This document shows, one piece after another, positions 46,431 to 55,458 of a DNA stretch of 64,000 nt. Numbering within the stretch: the first letter of the stretch is position 1; each line of letters begins with the position of its first letter. The stretch lies in assembly GCA_947095535.1 (NCBI GenBank), contig OX352773.1, positions 104,981,948 through 105,045,947 on the forward strand, in the 5' to 3' direction. The notes under the pieces were generated by a model, which had not been told where the DNA came from, ran no database searches, and saw only the letters and a list, made by a program, of their open reading frames with translations. The stretch is from Poecilobothrus nobilitatus (Eukaryota > Arthropoda > Insecta > Diptera > Dolichopodidae). The position numbers were made by a program, and so were the translations under genes.

Positions 46431-47543
46431 TCAATTTTTATTTACTTTTTAAAATTTTCTGTTACCATTTGTAAAATATGGTTTTTAATATTTATTTTTT
46501 TACAGTTCCCTAAGATATTTAAAACAATTGAAAAAACAAAATTATGTTAATTTTCGGACCTAACTTAAATTTTCATATATATACATATGTATGAATAAAG
46601 ACCCTTGTTTTGGTTTAATTTTTAAACAATTTGTTCAAAAACAACATTGTTATATTAATACAATATTATGTTTTAATATCAATACAATATATTGTTAAAT
46701 TTACTTTGCACATTCAATTAAAATTATTAATTAAAAATATATATTTACATATGTACCTACATATTATATAAATTGTACACATATATGTATGTACATACAT
46801 ACATATACATATAATTTATCTGATTCCAATTTCAAAATAAACATAAAATATTATCTTAAATAAGAAGTTTTTAATTACATTAGTTTATTTTGTTTCCACA
46901 GAACATAACATACTTCCATTCGCAATTTGTCATATATACCATAGATATATTCATGCATACCATAGATATATTAACTAATAGATGGGAAGTTATAGTCGTT
47001 TCTTTTTTTTTGTGTTTTCGTATCTTAAGGTATTCAGTCAAAAAAATACATGTGTATTTTATAATATGTATGTATACATTTCGTTCACTCAGCTGTTTAT
47101 ATTTATTAAAATAATGTAAAGCAGTTATTCATAACCAGTTTCATTCAGAGATTTTAAGTTTTTATATTATTTAATAATTGATATATTTTGTTTTTAAAAT
47201 TAAAATTTAATTTAATTAAGGTTATTCAAAATTTTAACTACTTGTAAAGTAACAAAATAAGTGATAAAATCCTTAAAAAAATCAGAAATGAATTTATTTC
47301 ACCTTTTAGGAACCTATTTCTGAGGAAACTAAAGCAATTCATACTCACTGTTCACTCAGTTGTTTCTCAAAACTGGCTGAAAATATTTTCTTCACTGCCT
47401 ATACATTAGTAATAGTGCATACCTACGCTCAAAACACGTTGATAATGTTAATAATATTGTTAATAATATGTTAATAATAATGTTAATAATAAAATCTAAT
47501 TTTACTAAATTTACTTTTAACTTGCTTTTAAATTACATACATA
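46431..47543 (+). repeat. Flanking DNA segment, array unit 2
   Basis: Same as 43158-44264 except for a small insertion (TATAG near 46992) and a few substitutions. Ends at the insertion point of the complete Helitron. Confidence 0.8.
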
Positions 47544-49153
47544 CTAGAAAATCCCCTGTGCAATTGCACAATTGATATACATGCAAAAACATTTACGTTA
47601 TCATACTGACTCCCTTAATAAACTCCCTAAAAATTTCATTTTTACATCAGCACCATTAAAAAAACGTTGGAATCACTTACTTGATGTAATAGGAAAAATA
47701 CATAAACCAAATCTAAACACATAAAATAAAAAAAGCTAGGTACAGTTTATTAATTTTTTCACGCCATTTTTTCGTGGCGGTAATTTTTGACAGTTTTTTA
47801 ATTATTGAGAAAAAATGGTCCAAGCTAAAAAAACATTCAGGGTAAAAGTTCGTGCCGATATCTCGAAAATTGTTTAAAACACATGTATAAAGTGCACAAT
47901 AAAAACCGGCGAAAAACCAACCAACACCAACCGCTACTACATTTTTTTTTGTTACATTTAAAACAATCCCAATAATCGAAATAATTTTAATATTTGTTAA
48001 AATTTTACTTTCTATTTTTCTTTAGTTTTATAAAAAAATTTTTATGTCGATGAAAAACAGTTGCGAGAAAACAGAGAAAAAAAATTGCTGAATTTATTTA
48101 ATTTAAATGTATATATGTACTTTAGAAGAGGTCTTTGGTATATTTAATAAAAGATTCATGTCTCTGATAATGAAATTTCATAAATTTTCGGGTGGTTTTT
48201 TTTGTGACGGTCGTTTTCGACAGCTTTTTAATTTAATGGTCTAATAATAAATTAGTACAAAATTATGAATCTATTGTAAGTGAAGGCTTCTAAAATGATA
48301 TTTTCTATGTTAGTTTCTTTTTTTTTTTAAGAAAAATATCCATTTCTATAATATTTGGTAAGTTCCAGACTTCTGTTATGAAATATAATTATTTAAGTCT
48401 GCTGAATTTTATATTAATAAAAAAATTTCGAATGTTTTATGTTATACCAGTTATATCGAAAATTTAGCTTAAAAGTCTAAATTTCAACCTAAATAAACAA
48501 AACTACTTTAAAGTCTGTTATGAAGCTTTTTACCAGCTTTTATACTAATGAAAACAAAATCAAGAATAAAATCGGCCTATTATTTTCTTCTTATAAATAT
48601 GAGGCTTACTATAAGCTCTCTTTCTCTGCTCTTTTCGCTTTCAGGCGTTTTAATTTTATTAAGAGTACCTATTTTATTTTTTTTTTTTTGCAAAACAAAA
48701 ATTGAAAACGCCAACAGAAGATTAATAATTTATTTTTAATTTACCGCTGCGACCAGTTCATAATGGATGTGGCGGTCAAATTTAAAAATTTAAACACACA
48801 TTTTTTGAAATTGTGTGTTTTTTAAGTATGTACTTTTCTTTTTTTGACTGTACTCACTTTTAATGAACGGTTTGTGTCTCTGATAATACTTGTAGTGGAA
48901 AATTTAATCTCGGGTAATAATATTTACTAAATTTATTTATATTTTTAATGAACGGTTTGTGTCTCTTGATAATACTTTGAGTCAAAGATTTGTGTCTCTG
49001 GTAATAAAATTTTAACTTATTAAATAAATATACAGAAATATCATCATTGCCAGTTTAGTTTACATTCAGTGTGAGTGTTTTATTATAGATATAAAATATA
49101 TTTTTTTACATGTTGGCAAGGTCTCGCCAACATCTTGTGTATTATATTATAGA
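47544..49153 (-). mobile_element. Non-autonomous Helitron, complete, 1,610 bp
   Basis: On the minus strand it starts TCTATAATATAATACACAAG (5' TC), has a hairpin ATGTTGGC...GCCAACAT near the 5' end, and finishes with the palindrome TGTGCAATTGCACA, ten or so bases, then CTAG, followed by T. No target duplication. The flanks TATGTACA and TATGTATG are contiguous in the related copy at 63060-63085, the exact A/T empty site. There is no Rep/helicase gene. Internally GTGTCTCTGATAAT-type motifs recur four times. Confidence 0.9.
48022..48720 (+). other. Splice-like signals and possible captured gene fragment inside Helitron
   Basis: The Helitron plus strand has AAAAAATGGTCCAAGC (about 47812), encoding MVQAKKTFR up to an AGG|GTAAAAG donor-like site, and further on a textbook pyrimidine tract and acceptor (TTTCTCTGCTCTTTTCGCTTTCAG, about 48620-48645). 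The same lie at the equivalent places in copies A and B. Helitrons often capture exons. The source gene was not recognised, and the short open frames (for example 48548-48739) are not supported. Confidence 0.3.
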
Positions 49154-50198
49154 TGTACATAAAAAGTTCTTATAAAAATAACTTGATTTCATAAGTTATT
49201 TCCAATTATCAATACTACTATACCTTATAATAAATAGCCTATGTATGATTGCTTAACTTTTTTCTTTATTTTATATTTAAAAAAAAAAACTTTTTTATCT
49301 TCGGTACAAGTGCAAGCGTGCAACATCATTTTATTAGTATTAGCATATTGAAAAATTGATGTGATTTATCCTGAATTTTCAACTTTGAGAGTCTATAAAC
49401 GTATTAAAAGAAAATGTTAGATTTTCTAATATATATTTCCAAAAATAATTATAATATTTTTAAAATTCATTATTAGAATATTTTTTTGAAAAATATAAAA
49501 TATTTAAATTAAGAAAAGAAGAGATACTATATAATAATAATTTGTTGACACCTACATATATTTTAATCAACTTTAATCAGATTTTTGTATATGTAGGTAG
49601 AGTGTTTGATATTTCTTATCAATAGAGTGTTGATATTTCTTAAAAATAAATATCACCCCTGATAAAAAATTTTCAGCAGTTTATCCCTTTTTACAAATAC
49701 TATCACAGCAAAACATTTTTTGACACTGTAAAACTTTGCGATTGGTTTAGTAAATTTAGAATTTGTGAAATAACTGCATTTTTCAGCTATGAAAGCAGTA
49801 TAGATATTTTGTCGAGTATTTTGTACGCGACCTTCTGCGCTTAATTTAGCGCTGAAAAGTTTCTACACGAGATGCGTAAAATTTTGATTACCTTTTTTGG
49901 CGCTGCAGTTGACGCTGACAATTTCCTGCACAAGAGTTGAAAATTATCATTCTCTCTTTCAGCGTAGCAGTTTACGCTGAAAATTTTCTGCGCTGAAACT
50001 GAAAATTTTATGCAATTTATTCATTGCATTTTGTATGTTATTGCATCATTTTTAGATGCTGAAAATTTTCTGCCATTTTGTCATTGTATCATTTGTTTCA
50101 GACTTTTCAGATCTGTGATAAAGGTAAGATGTTCAAGGTAAATTTTTTTATATTATACTTTAGGTATTATTAAATTAAATTTGTAAACAGATTACGAA
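49154..50198 (+). other. Host flank with GCTGAAAATTTTCTGC motif cluster
   Basis: 49154-49620 matches 63077-63540. From about 49650 to 50110 it is peculiar: GCGCTGAAAAG, GCTGACAATTTCCTGC, GCTGAAAATTTTCTGC (twice) and GCTGAAACTGAAAATTTT alternate. No coding sequence is seen. TACGAA at 50193-50198 is the left target duplication of the Polinton. Confidence 0.6.
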
Positions 50199-51337
50199 AG
50201 TAGTAAGAGTAGCTCTTGGGCGTGGGAAAATAATTATGCAAATTAGGCCAATGACTTGGCGTTTACTTTGTAAATAGTATAGAATGACTTAAACAAGTGT
50301 TGTGGTACTTGTTGACCTTACATAATTAATTTCCCGTAAAAAGCTTTTGTAAATAATAGACAAGGTCAACTAGATAATGTAGAACAAGTAAGTGCAATGA
50401 TCTAAACAGGTGTTGTAATATGTAGTATTACCGCTTGCAATGATCTTGTTTTGATTTGTTTCCGGAAAAGTTTTTGTAAATAGTATAGAAGGTTAACTAG
50501 ATAATGTATAACAAGTAAGTACAATGATCTGTTTTATGTTTTATATTGATTTAAAAACAGGTGTTGTACTATAATAACATAGACTATGTAAATAATATGC
50601 AAGAATTTATTTTATTTTTTTAATAAAAAGCTCTTACGGTGTGTTTGTAAATAATAGACAAGGTAAACTAGGTAAATGTAGAACAAGTAAGTGCAATGAT
50701 ATTGTTGTGATAATATAGTAACATAGATTATTGTGAATAATAAGAATTTATTTTATTTTTTTTACGGCCAACCAGACATTGTAATATAATGTTAAGGCAA
50801 AAATGTAATTGTTATATATGAGATAAATAAAATGCAGATATTTACCTTGTTATTGTATCTTAGTTTTAAAATAAAGGTTGTGTGTAGAAATAAAATCGTG
50901 ACGAAAAAAAAAAAAGAAAAAAAGTTGAATTTATTGATTAATCGTTATGTTTAATTGAAAAATATTTTAAAATACATTTTTAAATAATAAAAAATAAAAT
51001 AATATAAAATAAGTTTCATATAATATCGTTTTTGTTTACCCAAGAATTGTGATCTTTATCAAAACCTAACCATTTAACAAAAACCTGATTTCCTTTTCTT
51101 TTCAATATTTTTTCAACAAGAAAAGTGTCAGGATTTTTGACTCGAGTAAGTTCAGGTTCGTAAAAAGAACCTGAAATCGGTGTTTTTGTATAATCAAGTA
51201 AGTTGTAAGTAATTGGATCTGTGCGTTTTACTTCTTTAATTGTAAATATTTCCGTTGACCAGTTAGGTTGATAACCTTTTGCAAAATTTCCTTTGTATTT
51301 ACTTATGCGTACATAATCTCCAACTTTATATTTTGCC
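50199..51337. repeat. Polinton left TIR
   Basis: The inverted match to 59515-60645 extends from the tip to the codons KYKVGDY of the integrase. Internal units containing TTTGTAAATAATAGACAAGG, GTAGAACAAGTAAGTGCAAT and AACAGGTGTTGT recur about four times (near 50275, 50348, 50473, 50645). Confidence 0.9.
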
Positions 51338-51339
51338 AC
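51016..51339 (-). pseudogene. Integrase C-terminal chromodomain copy in left TIR
   Basis: About 105 codons identical to the last part of the integrase on the right side (59508-59826): VGDYVRISKYKGNFAKGYQP (SH3-like C-terminal domain), PELTRVKNPDTFLVEKILKR and WLGFDKDHNSWVNKNDII (chromodomain end). It exists here only because the TIR includes the 3' end of the integrase gene. Outside the TIR the frame stops. Not an independent gene. Confidence 0.85.
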
Positions 51340-51407
51340 AACTTTTCAGATTTTATTTAGTTAAATTTATAAAATTTTTAATTTCTTCCAGGGCACCTTT
51401 TTTATTA

Positions 51408-51653
51408 TTATTTAAATTTTAGGTCGGTCTCAGCAGGCATCTTCTCCTTGCAAATAAGTCTGGTAAGTACATCCAAGTCGTGCTCACTTGGCATCTTTTC
51501 TGTACATAATAATTTTGAGCCATTGTCACCGCTACCTGTTGCTCCTCTAGAAAGGTCCTTAAATTCAATTTCGTAATTGAATGTTAATGTTCTTTCTAAT
51601 TGGAAAATATCGCATTTTCCAATTATTTCTTCAAAAGGCTCCTGTACTTCCAT
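51408..51653 (-). CDS. Small Polinton protein with EKMP repeat, unknown
   Basis: 81 residues, acidic, with a tandem motif near the C-terminus: LLCTEKMPSEHDL and RLICKEKMPAETDL, each with a Cys before EKMP. Leader MEVQEPFEEIIGKCDIFQLE. No family recognised. It is the first gene after the left TIR and faces away from 52209, with the GC-rich block between the two, which may hold both promoters. Confidence 0.5.
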   Translation of the reverse strand: MEVQEPFEEIIGKCDIFQLERTLTFNYEIEFKDLSRGATGSGDNGSKLLCTEKMPSEHDLDVLTRLICKEKMPAETDLKFK

Positions 51654-51939
51654 TTTTAATTAAAAATAATTTTAAAACTTAAATCAATTTATACTTTTTA
51701 TGCAACATACATAATATTTTGCATCATACATAACACTTTCTAAAATATGCAAATTATATTTTTGCATTCTCATTAATAATTAATCACTGTATATTCTCTA
51801 TACTATGTCTAAGATTTAAAATACTTTGTAGTTACCAATATAAAAATCACTATGCAGAGGAGTTAAAATATTAGTCAGCAAGATTTTTGCAACACTTTCC
51901 ACGTTTTTTTTTTTTCCAGGTTAATCCATTTAAATCAAC

Positions 51940-52135
51940 CCTTGTTTCTGGAGAATCGATATCCGATCCCCAAAAGTTCAATATCGGTCCCCCGAGGTCC
52001 GGTCCCCTTTAAAGCGGGGCCTGAATCAGGCGTCCCCTTTTCTTGATTCTGGATGGGGTCCCCGGATGTCCGGTATCGGTCTTTGAGGGTTCGGTATCGG
52101 TTTATGCTACTGCTAAAGGCTCCCTTCCCCTCTTT
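51940..52135. promoter_or_regulatory. GC-rich repetitive block between divergent Polinton genes
   Basis: In an element with very low G+C this block contains TCCGATCCCC, AATATCGGTCCCC, AGGTCCGGTCCCC, AAAGCGGGGCC, GGTCCCCGGATGTCCGG, TATCGGTC and TTCGGTATCGG. Direct and inverted short repeats suggest structure. It may be a regulatory region, replication or packaging signal, or a foreign insert. Basis: composition only. Confidence 0.4.
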
Positions 52136-52208
52136 TTTCCACTCTTTTTAAATCGTAATAGGTATAAATTAGAGGTTTTCAAGTTATTTTAATATAGTAA
52201 GGCACAAA

Positions 52209-52712
52209 ATGAGCAGCAAGGCAGTAGCAGATCTACAATTTATTGTTGGAAATAATAAGCAACATTTCTTGAAAGAATTTTCTTTGATAGCTGATGGATC
52301 ACTGATACCGATGCTGTTTATGTTTAAAGCACCTTATTCGTTCGAAGAGTTAAATAGCGATGTTAAACAGCAAAATGAATTCAATAAAATGCAAATAAAT
52401 GGTCTTGACTGGGATGATGGATTTATAGAATATTTAGAAATTAAAAATATTTTAAAGGAACACTTAAATTCATTCGATGTCGTAATGTGGTTCCAGAAAA
52501 AGGCATTTTTAGATAAATTTGTTTCCAGTTCAGTAGAAGTTATCAATTTAGATAAGGACATTTCATCTCTTCAGAAACTAAGGAATTTCACCACCATTTG
52601 CCCTCACCATCACATTACGGAAAATTTACAAAGATGTGCTGTAAAAAATTGTATGAATTTATATATGTATTTATTAAAAATTTTTTCTGACAAAAACATA
52701 GGTATTTCATAA
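52209..52712 (+). CDS. Arthropod mobile-element protein, RNase H-fold-like (copy 1)
   Basis: 167 residues, intact. MSSKAVADLQFIVGNNKQ, LKEFSLIADGS, LFMFKAPYSFEELN, INGLDWDDGFIEYLEIKNIL, SFDVVMWFQKKAFLDKFV and CPHHH with QRCAVKNC. The order of these blocks recalls a recurrent arthropod mobile-element family (VDIQGF...ELAI...PPF...HGL.W..G...YVKG.EK..WL...C..H....CA..NV), possibly an exonuclease-like fold; that reading is from memory and uncertain. It is related to 53732-54097 on the other strand. A TATAAATTAG sequence lies about 45 bases upstream. Confidence 0.55.
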   Translation: MSSKAVADLQFIVGNNKQHFLKEFSLIADGSLIPMLFMFKAPYSFEELNSDVKQQNEFNKMQINGLDWDDGFIEYLEIKNILKEHLNSFDVVMWFQKKAFLDKFVSSSVEVINLDKDISSLQKLRNFTTICPHHHITENLQRCAVKNCMNLYMYLLKIFSDKNIGIS

Positions 52713-52924
52713 AATAGCCTGAAATAGTTGCACTGAGCTATGTGTAAATTCATAGGTATATAGAAATCTTCTTGTTCCAGTCTGAGTTTGTTCTTTTCTA
52801 TACATCTCTCAAAATATTTGAATACATATTCTCGTACATTCAATTCAGCTCCAGTGTTGTATGACATCACTGCTTGTATAAAGTCTAACATAAGACAAAA
52901 GCGGGTGTACTCATCTAACTGCAA
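52610..52924 (-). CDS. Polinton small protein, unknown
   Basis: 104 residues: MQLDEYTRFCLMLDFIQAVM, AELNVREYVFKYFERC and DFYIPMNLHIAQCNYFRLF. The last 33 codons lie antisense to the end of 52209-52712, so the true stop may differ. No family recognised; helical, with clusters of aromatic residues. Confidence 0.4.
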   Translation of the reverse strand: MQLDEYTRFCLMLDFIQAVMSYNTGAELNVREYVFKYFERCIEKNKLRLEQEDFYIPMNLHIAQCNYFRLFYEIPMFLSEKIFNKYIYKFIQFFTAHLCKFSVM

Positions 52925-52979
52925 TGTTTTTTTTTAGTTTGCCCGGTATGATTAAATGTTAGCGCAAATCCTAACCAAC

Positions 52980-53234
52980 TTAAATTGAATTTAATTTAGG
53001 TTGGTTGTTAGTAAAATCTTGATAAAAGGCATACCACGCCAAATAATTCATCTCACAAATGACTTTGTGATGACGTTGGAAAATTATTGTTGCAGCAAAA
53101 TTTTCAACATTAAATCCAATTTGTATTTTTGTTGTTTGTTTTTTATCCAAATAATAGATAAAGCTTAATAAAAGATTTTGCGGAGGTTCACTTTTTTGTT
53201 TTTCAATGACTTCCGAATTTGTTGATTGCTCCAT
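52980..53234 (-). CDS. Polinton small protein, unknown
   Basis: 84 residues beginning MEQSTNSEVIEKQKSEPPQN, then alternating beta-like text (KIQIGFNVENFAATIIFQ) and MNYLAWYAFYQDFTNN. It sits just downstream of the protease in the minus-strand gene cluster. No family recognised; it may be a virion accessory protein because of its place among capsid genes. Confidence 0.4.
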   Translation of the reverse strand: MEQSTNSEVIEKQKSEPPQNLLLSFIYYLDKKQTTKIQIGFNVENFAATIIFQRHHKVICEMNYLAWYAFYQDFTNNQPKLNSI

Positions 53235-53277
53235 TTTTCTTGTTTTAACTGATGAATTCTATTTTAGAATTTTGTAT

Positions 53278-53793
53278 TTATAGTTTTTCTCCCACATTTT
53301 TTAAAAATTTTTCGAAATATGTATTTTTTATCGTATAATATCTTTGTATTTTTTTATCGTTTTTAAGTAGGGATGATGTGTCGAATAAATTAAGAAAATA
53401 TTTTATGCTTTTACAGGAACCTCGCATCCATAGATATACACAACAATAATGTCCGCAAACAGATGTTAAATTACTTTGTAAACGCTTATTGTTGAAAACA
53501 AAACATTTCGATTGATTTTGTAGAAATTTTATAATCTCATTGTGAAATGGCGGATTTCCAAATGAATCAAAATATTCTGCACACCCTTGAACTGGAACAA
53601 ATATTGCTAACCAATGTGTTCCCTTTTCCTTAGAAGTATCAGTATTTACCACCAAAATACTAGGTTTTGAAATTTGTTTTGGCAATTGATCAAGAGCATA
53701 AACGGCTCTAAATATTTTATGTGTTAAGTTATTACATTTCAGCACCTTTGAAATTTGAAGTGTATTCATTTTCTTGCAAACGGGAAATATCAA
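53278..53793 (-). CDS. Adenain-like cysteine protease
   Basis: 171 residues, open. Matures capsid proteins in adenoviruses and Polintons. The catalytic triad is visible: GTHWLAIFVPVQGC (His), AEYFDSFGNPP (acidic residue, Asp where adenovirus uses Glu) and SNLTSVCGHYCCVYLWMRG (Cys with the preceding Gln/Thr-type region). The N-terminal 20 codons overlap the end of 53732-54097 in another frame. A more likely start is the Met in MNTLQISKVLKC, nine codons in, but the first ATG cannot be excluded. It is the best-preserved structural-module gene in the element. Confidence 0.85.
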   Translation of the reverse strand: MIFPVCKKMNTLQISKVLKCNNLTHKIFRAVYALDQLPKQISKPSILVVNTDTSKEKGTHWLAIFVPVQGCAEYFDSFGNPPFHNEIIKFLQNQSKCFVFNNKRLQSNLTSVCGHYCCVYLWMRGSCKSIKYFLNLFDTSSLLKNDKKIQRYYTIKNTYFEKFLKNVGEKL

Positions 53794-54097
53794 TTAGTCG
53801 AGTATTTCCTCGTACAAATGTTGTTAAAAATTCTGCTTTAAGTTTTCCATTTGTTAAGACTATATCGAATTTTTCAAGCAAATTTAATAAGTTATTAGTT
53901 ATTTTTTCGTTATCGATATGTCCAAAAGAATAATTCTCAATGTCTGTTCTTTTTAAATCTCTGACAGGAAATTTATACTTTAATTCTTTTACAATAGTTT
54001 TACATTTTTCTTTTATGCCAGCCACAGCAATATTTTTTACAAATATTGTATTGTTATCGTCCCTACAGAACGACAAATCTACTAGAGCACATGCCAT
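53732..54097 (-). CDS. Arthropod mobile-element protein, RNase H-fold-like (copy 2)
   Basis: 121 residues: MACALVDLSFCRDDNNTIFV, NIAVAGIKEKCK, FDIVLTNGKLKAEFLTTFV and RLIDISRLQENEYTS. It aligns with 52209-52712 through D[IV]V, a Lys, FL..FV and the following [IL]D; the N-terminal Val-(Leu/Ala)-Asp-Leu is also shared. It lacks the acidic residue that copy 1 has in LKEFSLI and the C-terminal CxHH / CA..N block, so it is shorter or truncated. It overlaps the start of the protease gene. Confidence 0.5.
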   Translation of the reverse strand: MACALVDLSFCRDDNNTIFVKNIAVAGIKEKCKTIVKELKYKFPVRDLKRTDIENYSFGHIDNEKITNNLLNLLEKFDIVLTNGKLKAEFLTTFVRGNTRLIDISRLQENEYTSNFKGAEM

Positions 54098-54133
54098 TTT
54101 AAAATGAATAGAAATGGTCCTTTAAACTTCCTT

Positions 54134-55455
54134 TTATATGTTTACGTATACGTTACGATTTTTATCAATTTCGATATTGGCATCGAATTCTGCAAATACA
54201 ATGCATGCTAATGTTGAAGTTAAGGGCGCACTGAGTCTGGCTTCAATCTTTACTACTCCCTGGTTTAATAAACTCTGACATGTATCAGTTCCCGAGCCGT
54301 CTGGTGATAAATCAAAAGCCAGTATTGTATAACCTTTTGAAAAAAGTTCTTTTGAAATTTGATGTCCTCTATCAGAGTGATGTATGCCAGTTCCGCTGAA
54401 TAATGTTAAATATGCACGAGAATTACAAAGATTATTCGATGTAAAACTTGTTTCAATTGCAGAGTTTGGTGTAGGCACTCCATTCACATATAATTGAAAT
54501 TGTGTGAGATTTTCATGATCGAAATGGTATGGATTTTTTAATCTTTTACCATTAAAATTTTCATTGTTAACCATACAAAATACAAGAGCTTTTGGTATTT
54601 GTCCTATAAATATATTATCCAATGATATGTTGGAATTGTTAGCCGGAATTGTAAATGTTTTGATTTCACTTCTCGTATAAAATTATTTCGCGTTAGACTT
54701 TTCCAATACAGTATGTTGCTATTATGTGCTATCAATACGCTAGGATTAATTGTTAAATGTGTCATGTATAACGTAGCTTCGAGAATTTTTAAATAGCTTT
54801 CATCGGCATCGTTAAAGAAAATAAAAAAATATTGTTTTTCTAAGGCCAAAGCAATTCGAATATCAACATTATTTAAAAGTAATTTAGGAGTATTGAAGAA
54901 ATCTACATGTAATTTTCCCATTAATTCTACTATTGCAGAATTGTTGTATGATTTTTGTCTTGATTTAGAACCAGAATTGATAACATTATTTACATTTGGT
55001 TTATCCAATTCCCAACCAGATGCCTCCAGATGAGTTTGAGTGGAAACTGTACCATAATTTAGTAAAGTAGTTAAGTATGCTTTATAATGATATAAGAAAT
55101 CTGAAGGAGTGATGTTTTTTCCGTTTAGAGTTACAATACATTGTTTAATTAAGGAGTGTAATAAATTATTTACAACACTGGGCTGCGGAGCTGCCTTTGC
55201 TTCAGTTCAGGTTCCTATTTTATCATTTGCACTCCAAACTGATCCATCTTTTTTTAAAATTTGAACTTTAAACTTTATATAGCTGCTGGATAAATCTCGA
55301 TATGTATCTCCATTCCCAAGCGAAACAAATTCAATGGTTGATGGCGATGCCTCTAAAGAAGCTAAAGGATTGTATGCTACCTCTTCTGAACGCAAAATAC
55401 TTGTTTGAACAGGTAATGACGCAAAAAGATCAAGTTCAGATTTCATACATTCCAT
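54134..55455 (-). pseudogene. Polinton major capsid protein (double jelly roll), two lesions
   Basis: Forms the hexon-like capsid shell in the family. Blocks in order: 55455-55207 (LDLFASLPVQTSIL, YNPLASLEASPSTIEFV, GDTYRDLSSSYIKFKV); an in-frame TGA at about 55204; continuation to 54680 (LNGKNITPSDFLYHYKAYLT, FFIFFNDADESYLKILEATL, MTHLTINPSVL); a frame change near 54670-54680; then 54622-54134 (IFIGQIPKALVFCMVNNENF, YHFDHENLTQFQLYVNGVPT, GYTILAFDLSPDGSGTDTC). All regions of a normal-length protein are there; the two lesions make it non-functional. Confidence 0.85.
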
Positions 55456-55458
55456 TTT

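Larger units (their letters stand above)
40956..49153 (+). repeat. Tandem array, 3,238 and 3,279 bp periods, about 2.5 units
   Basis: The point AAAATCCCCTGTGCAATTGC falls at 41031, 44269 and 47548, so the periods are 3,238 and 3,279. Each unit holds a Helitron piece, a right end of the ISL2EU/Harbinger pair, and about 1.1 kb of flanking DNA. Units differ by only scattered substitutions and small indels, so the amplification is recent. The 41-base period difference is an extra segment at 45857-45890 with another GACATCTCC copy. Confidence 0.9.

Noticed and set aside
43617..47114. Repeated 72-74 residue frames (MFPQNITYFHSQ...)
   Set aside because: They appear in every array unit only because the unit is duplicated; hydrophobic, low-complexity, no conserved motif, and they differ by frame in copy lengths.
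51653..52209. Searched for remnants of DNA polymerase B
   Set aside because: No DxxSLYPS-like, KxY or YxDTDS-like polymerase block was found here or in any other gap of the element.
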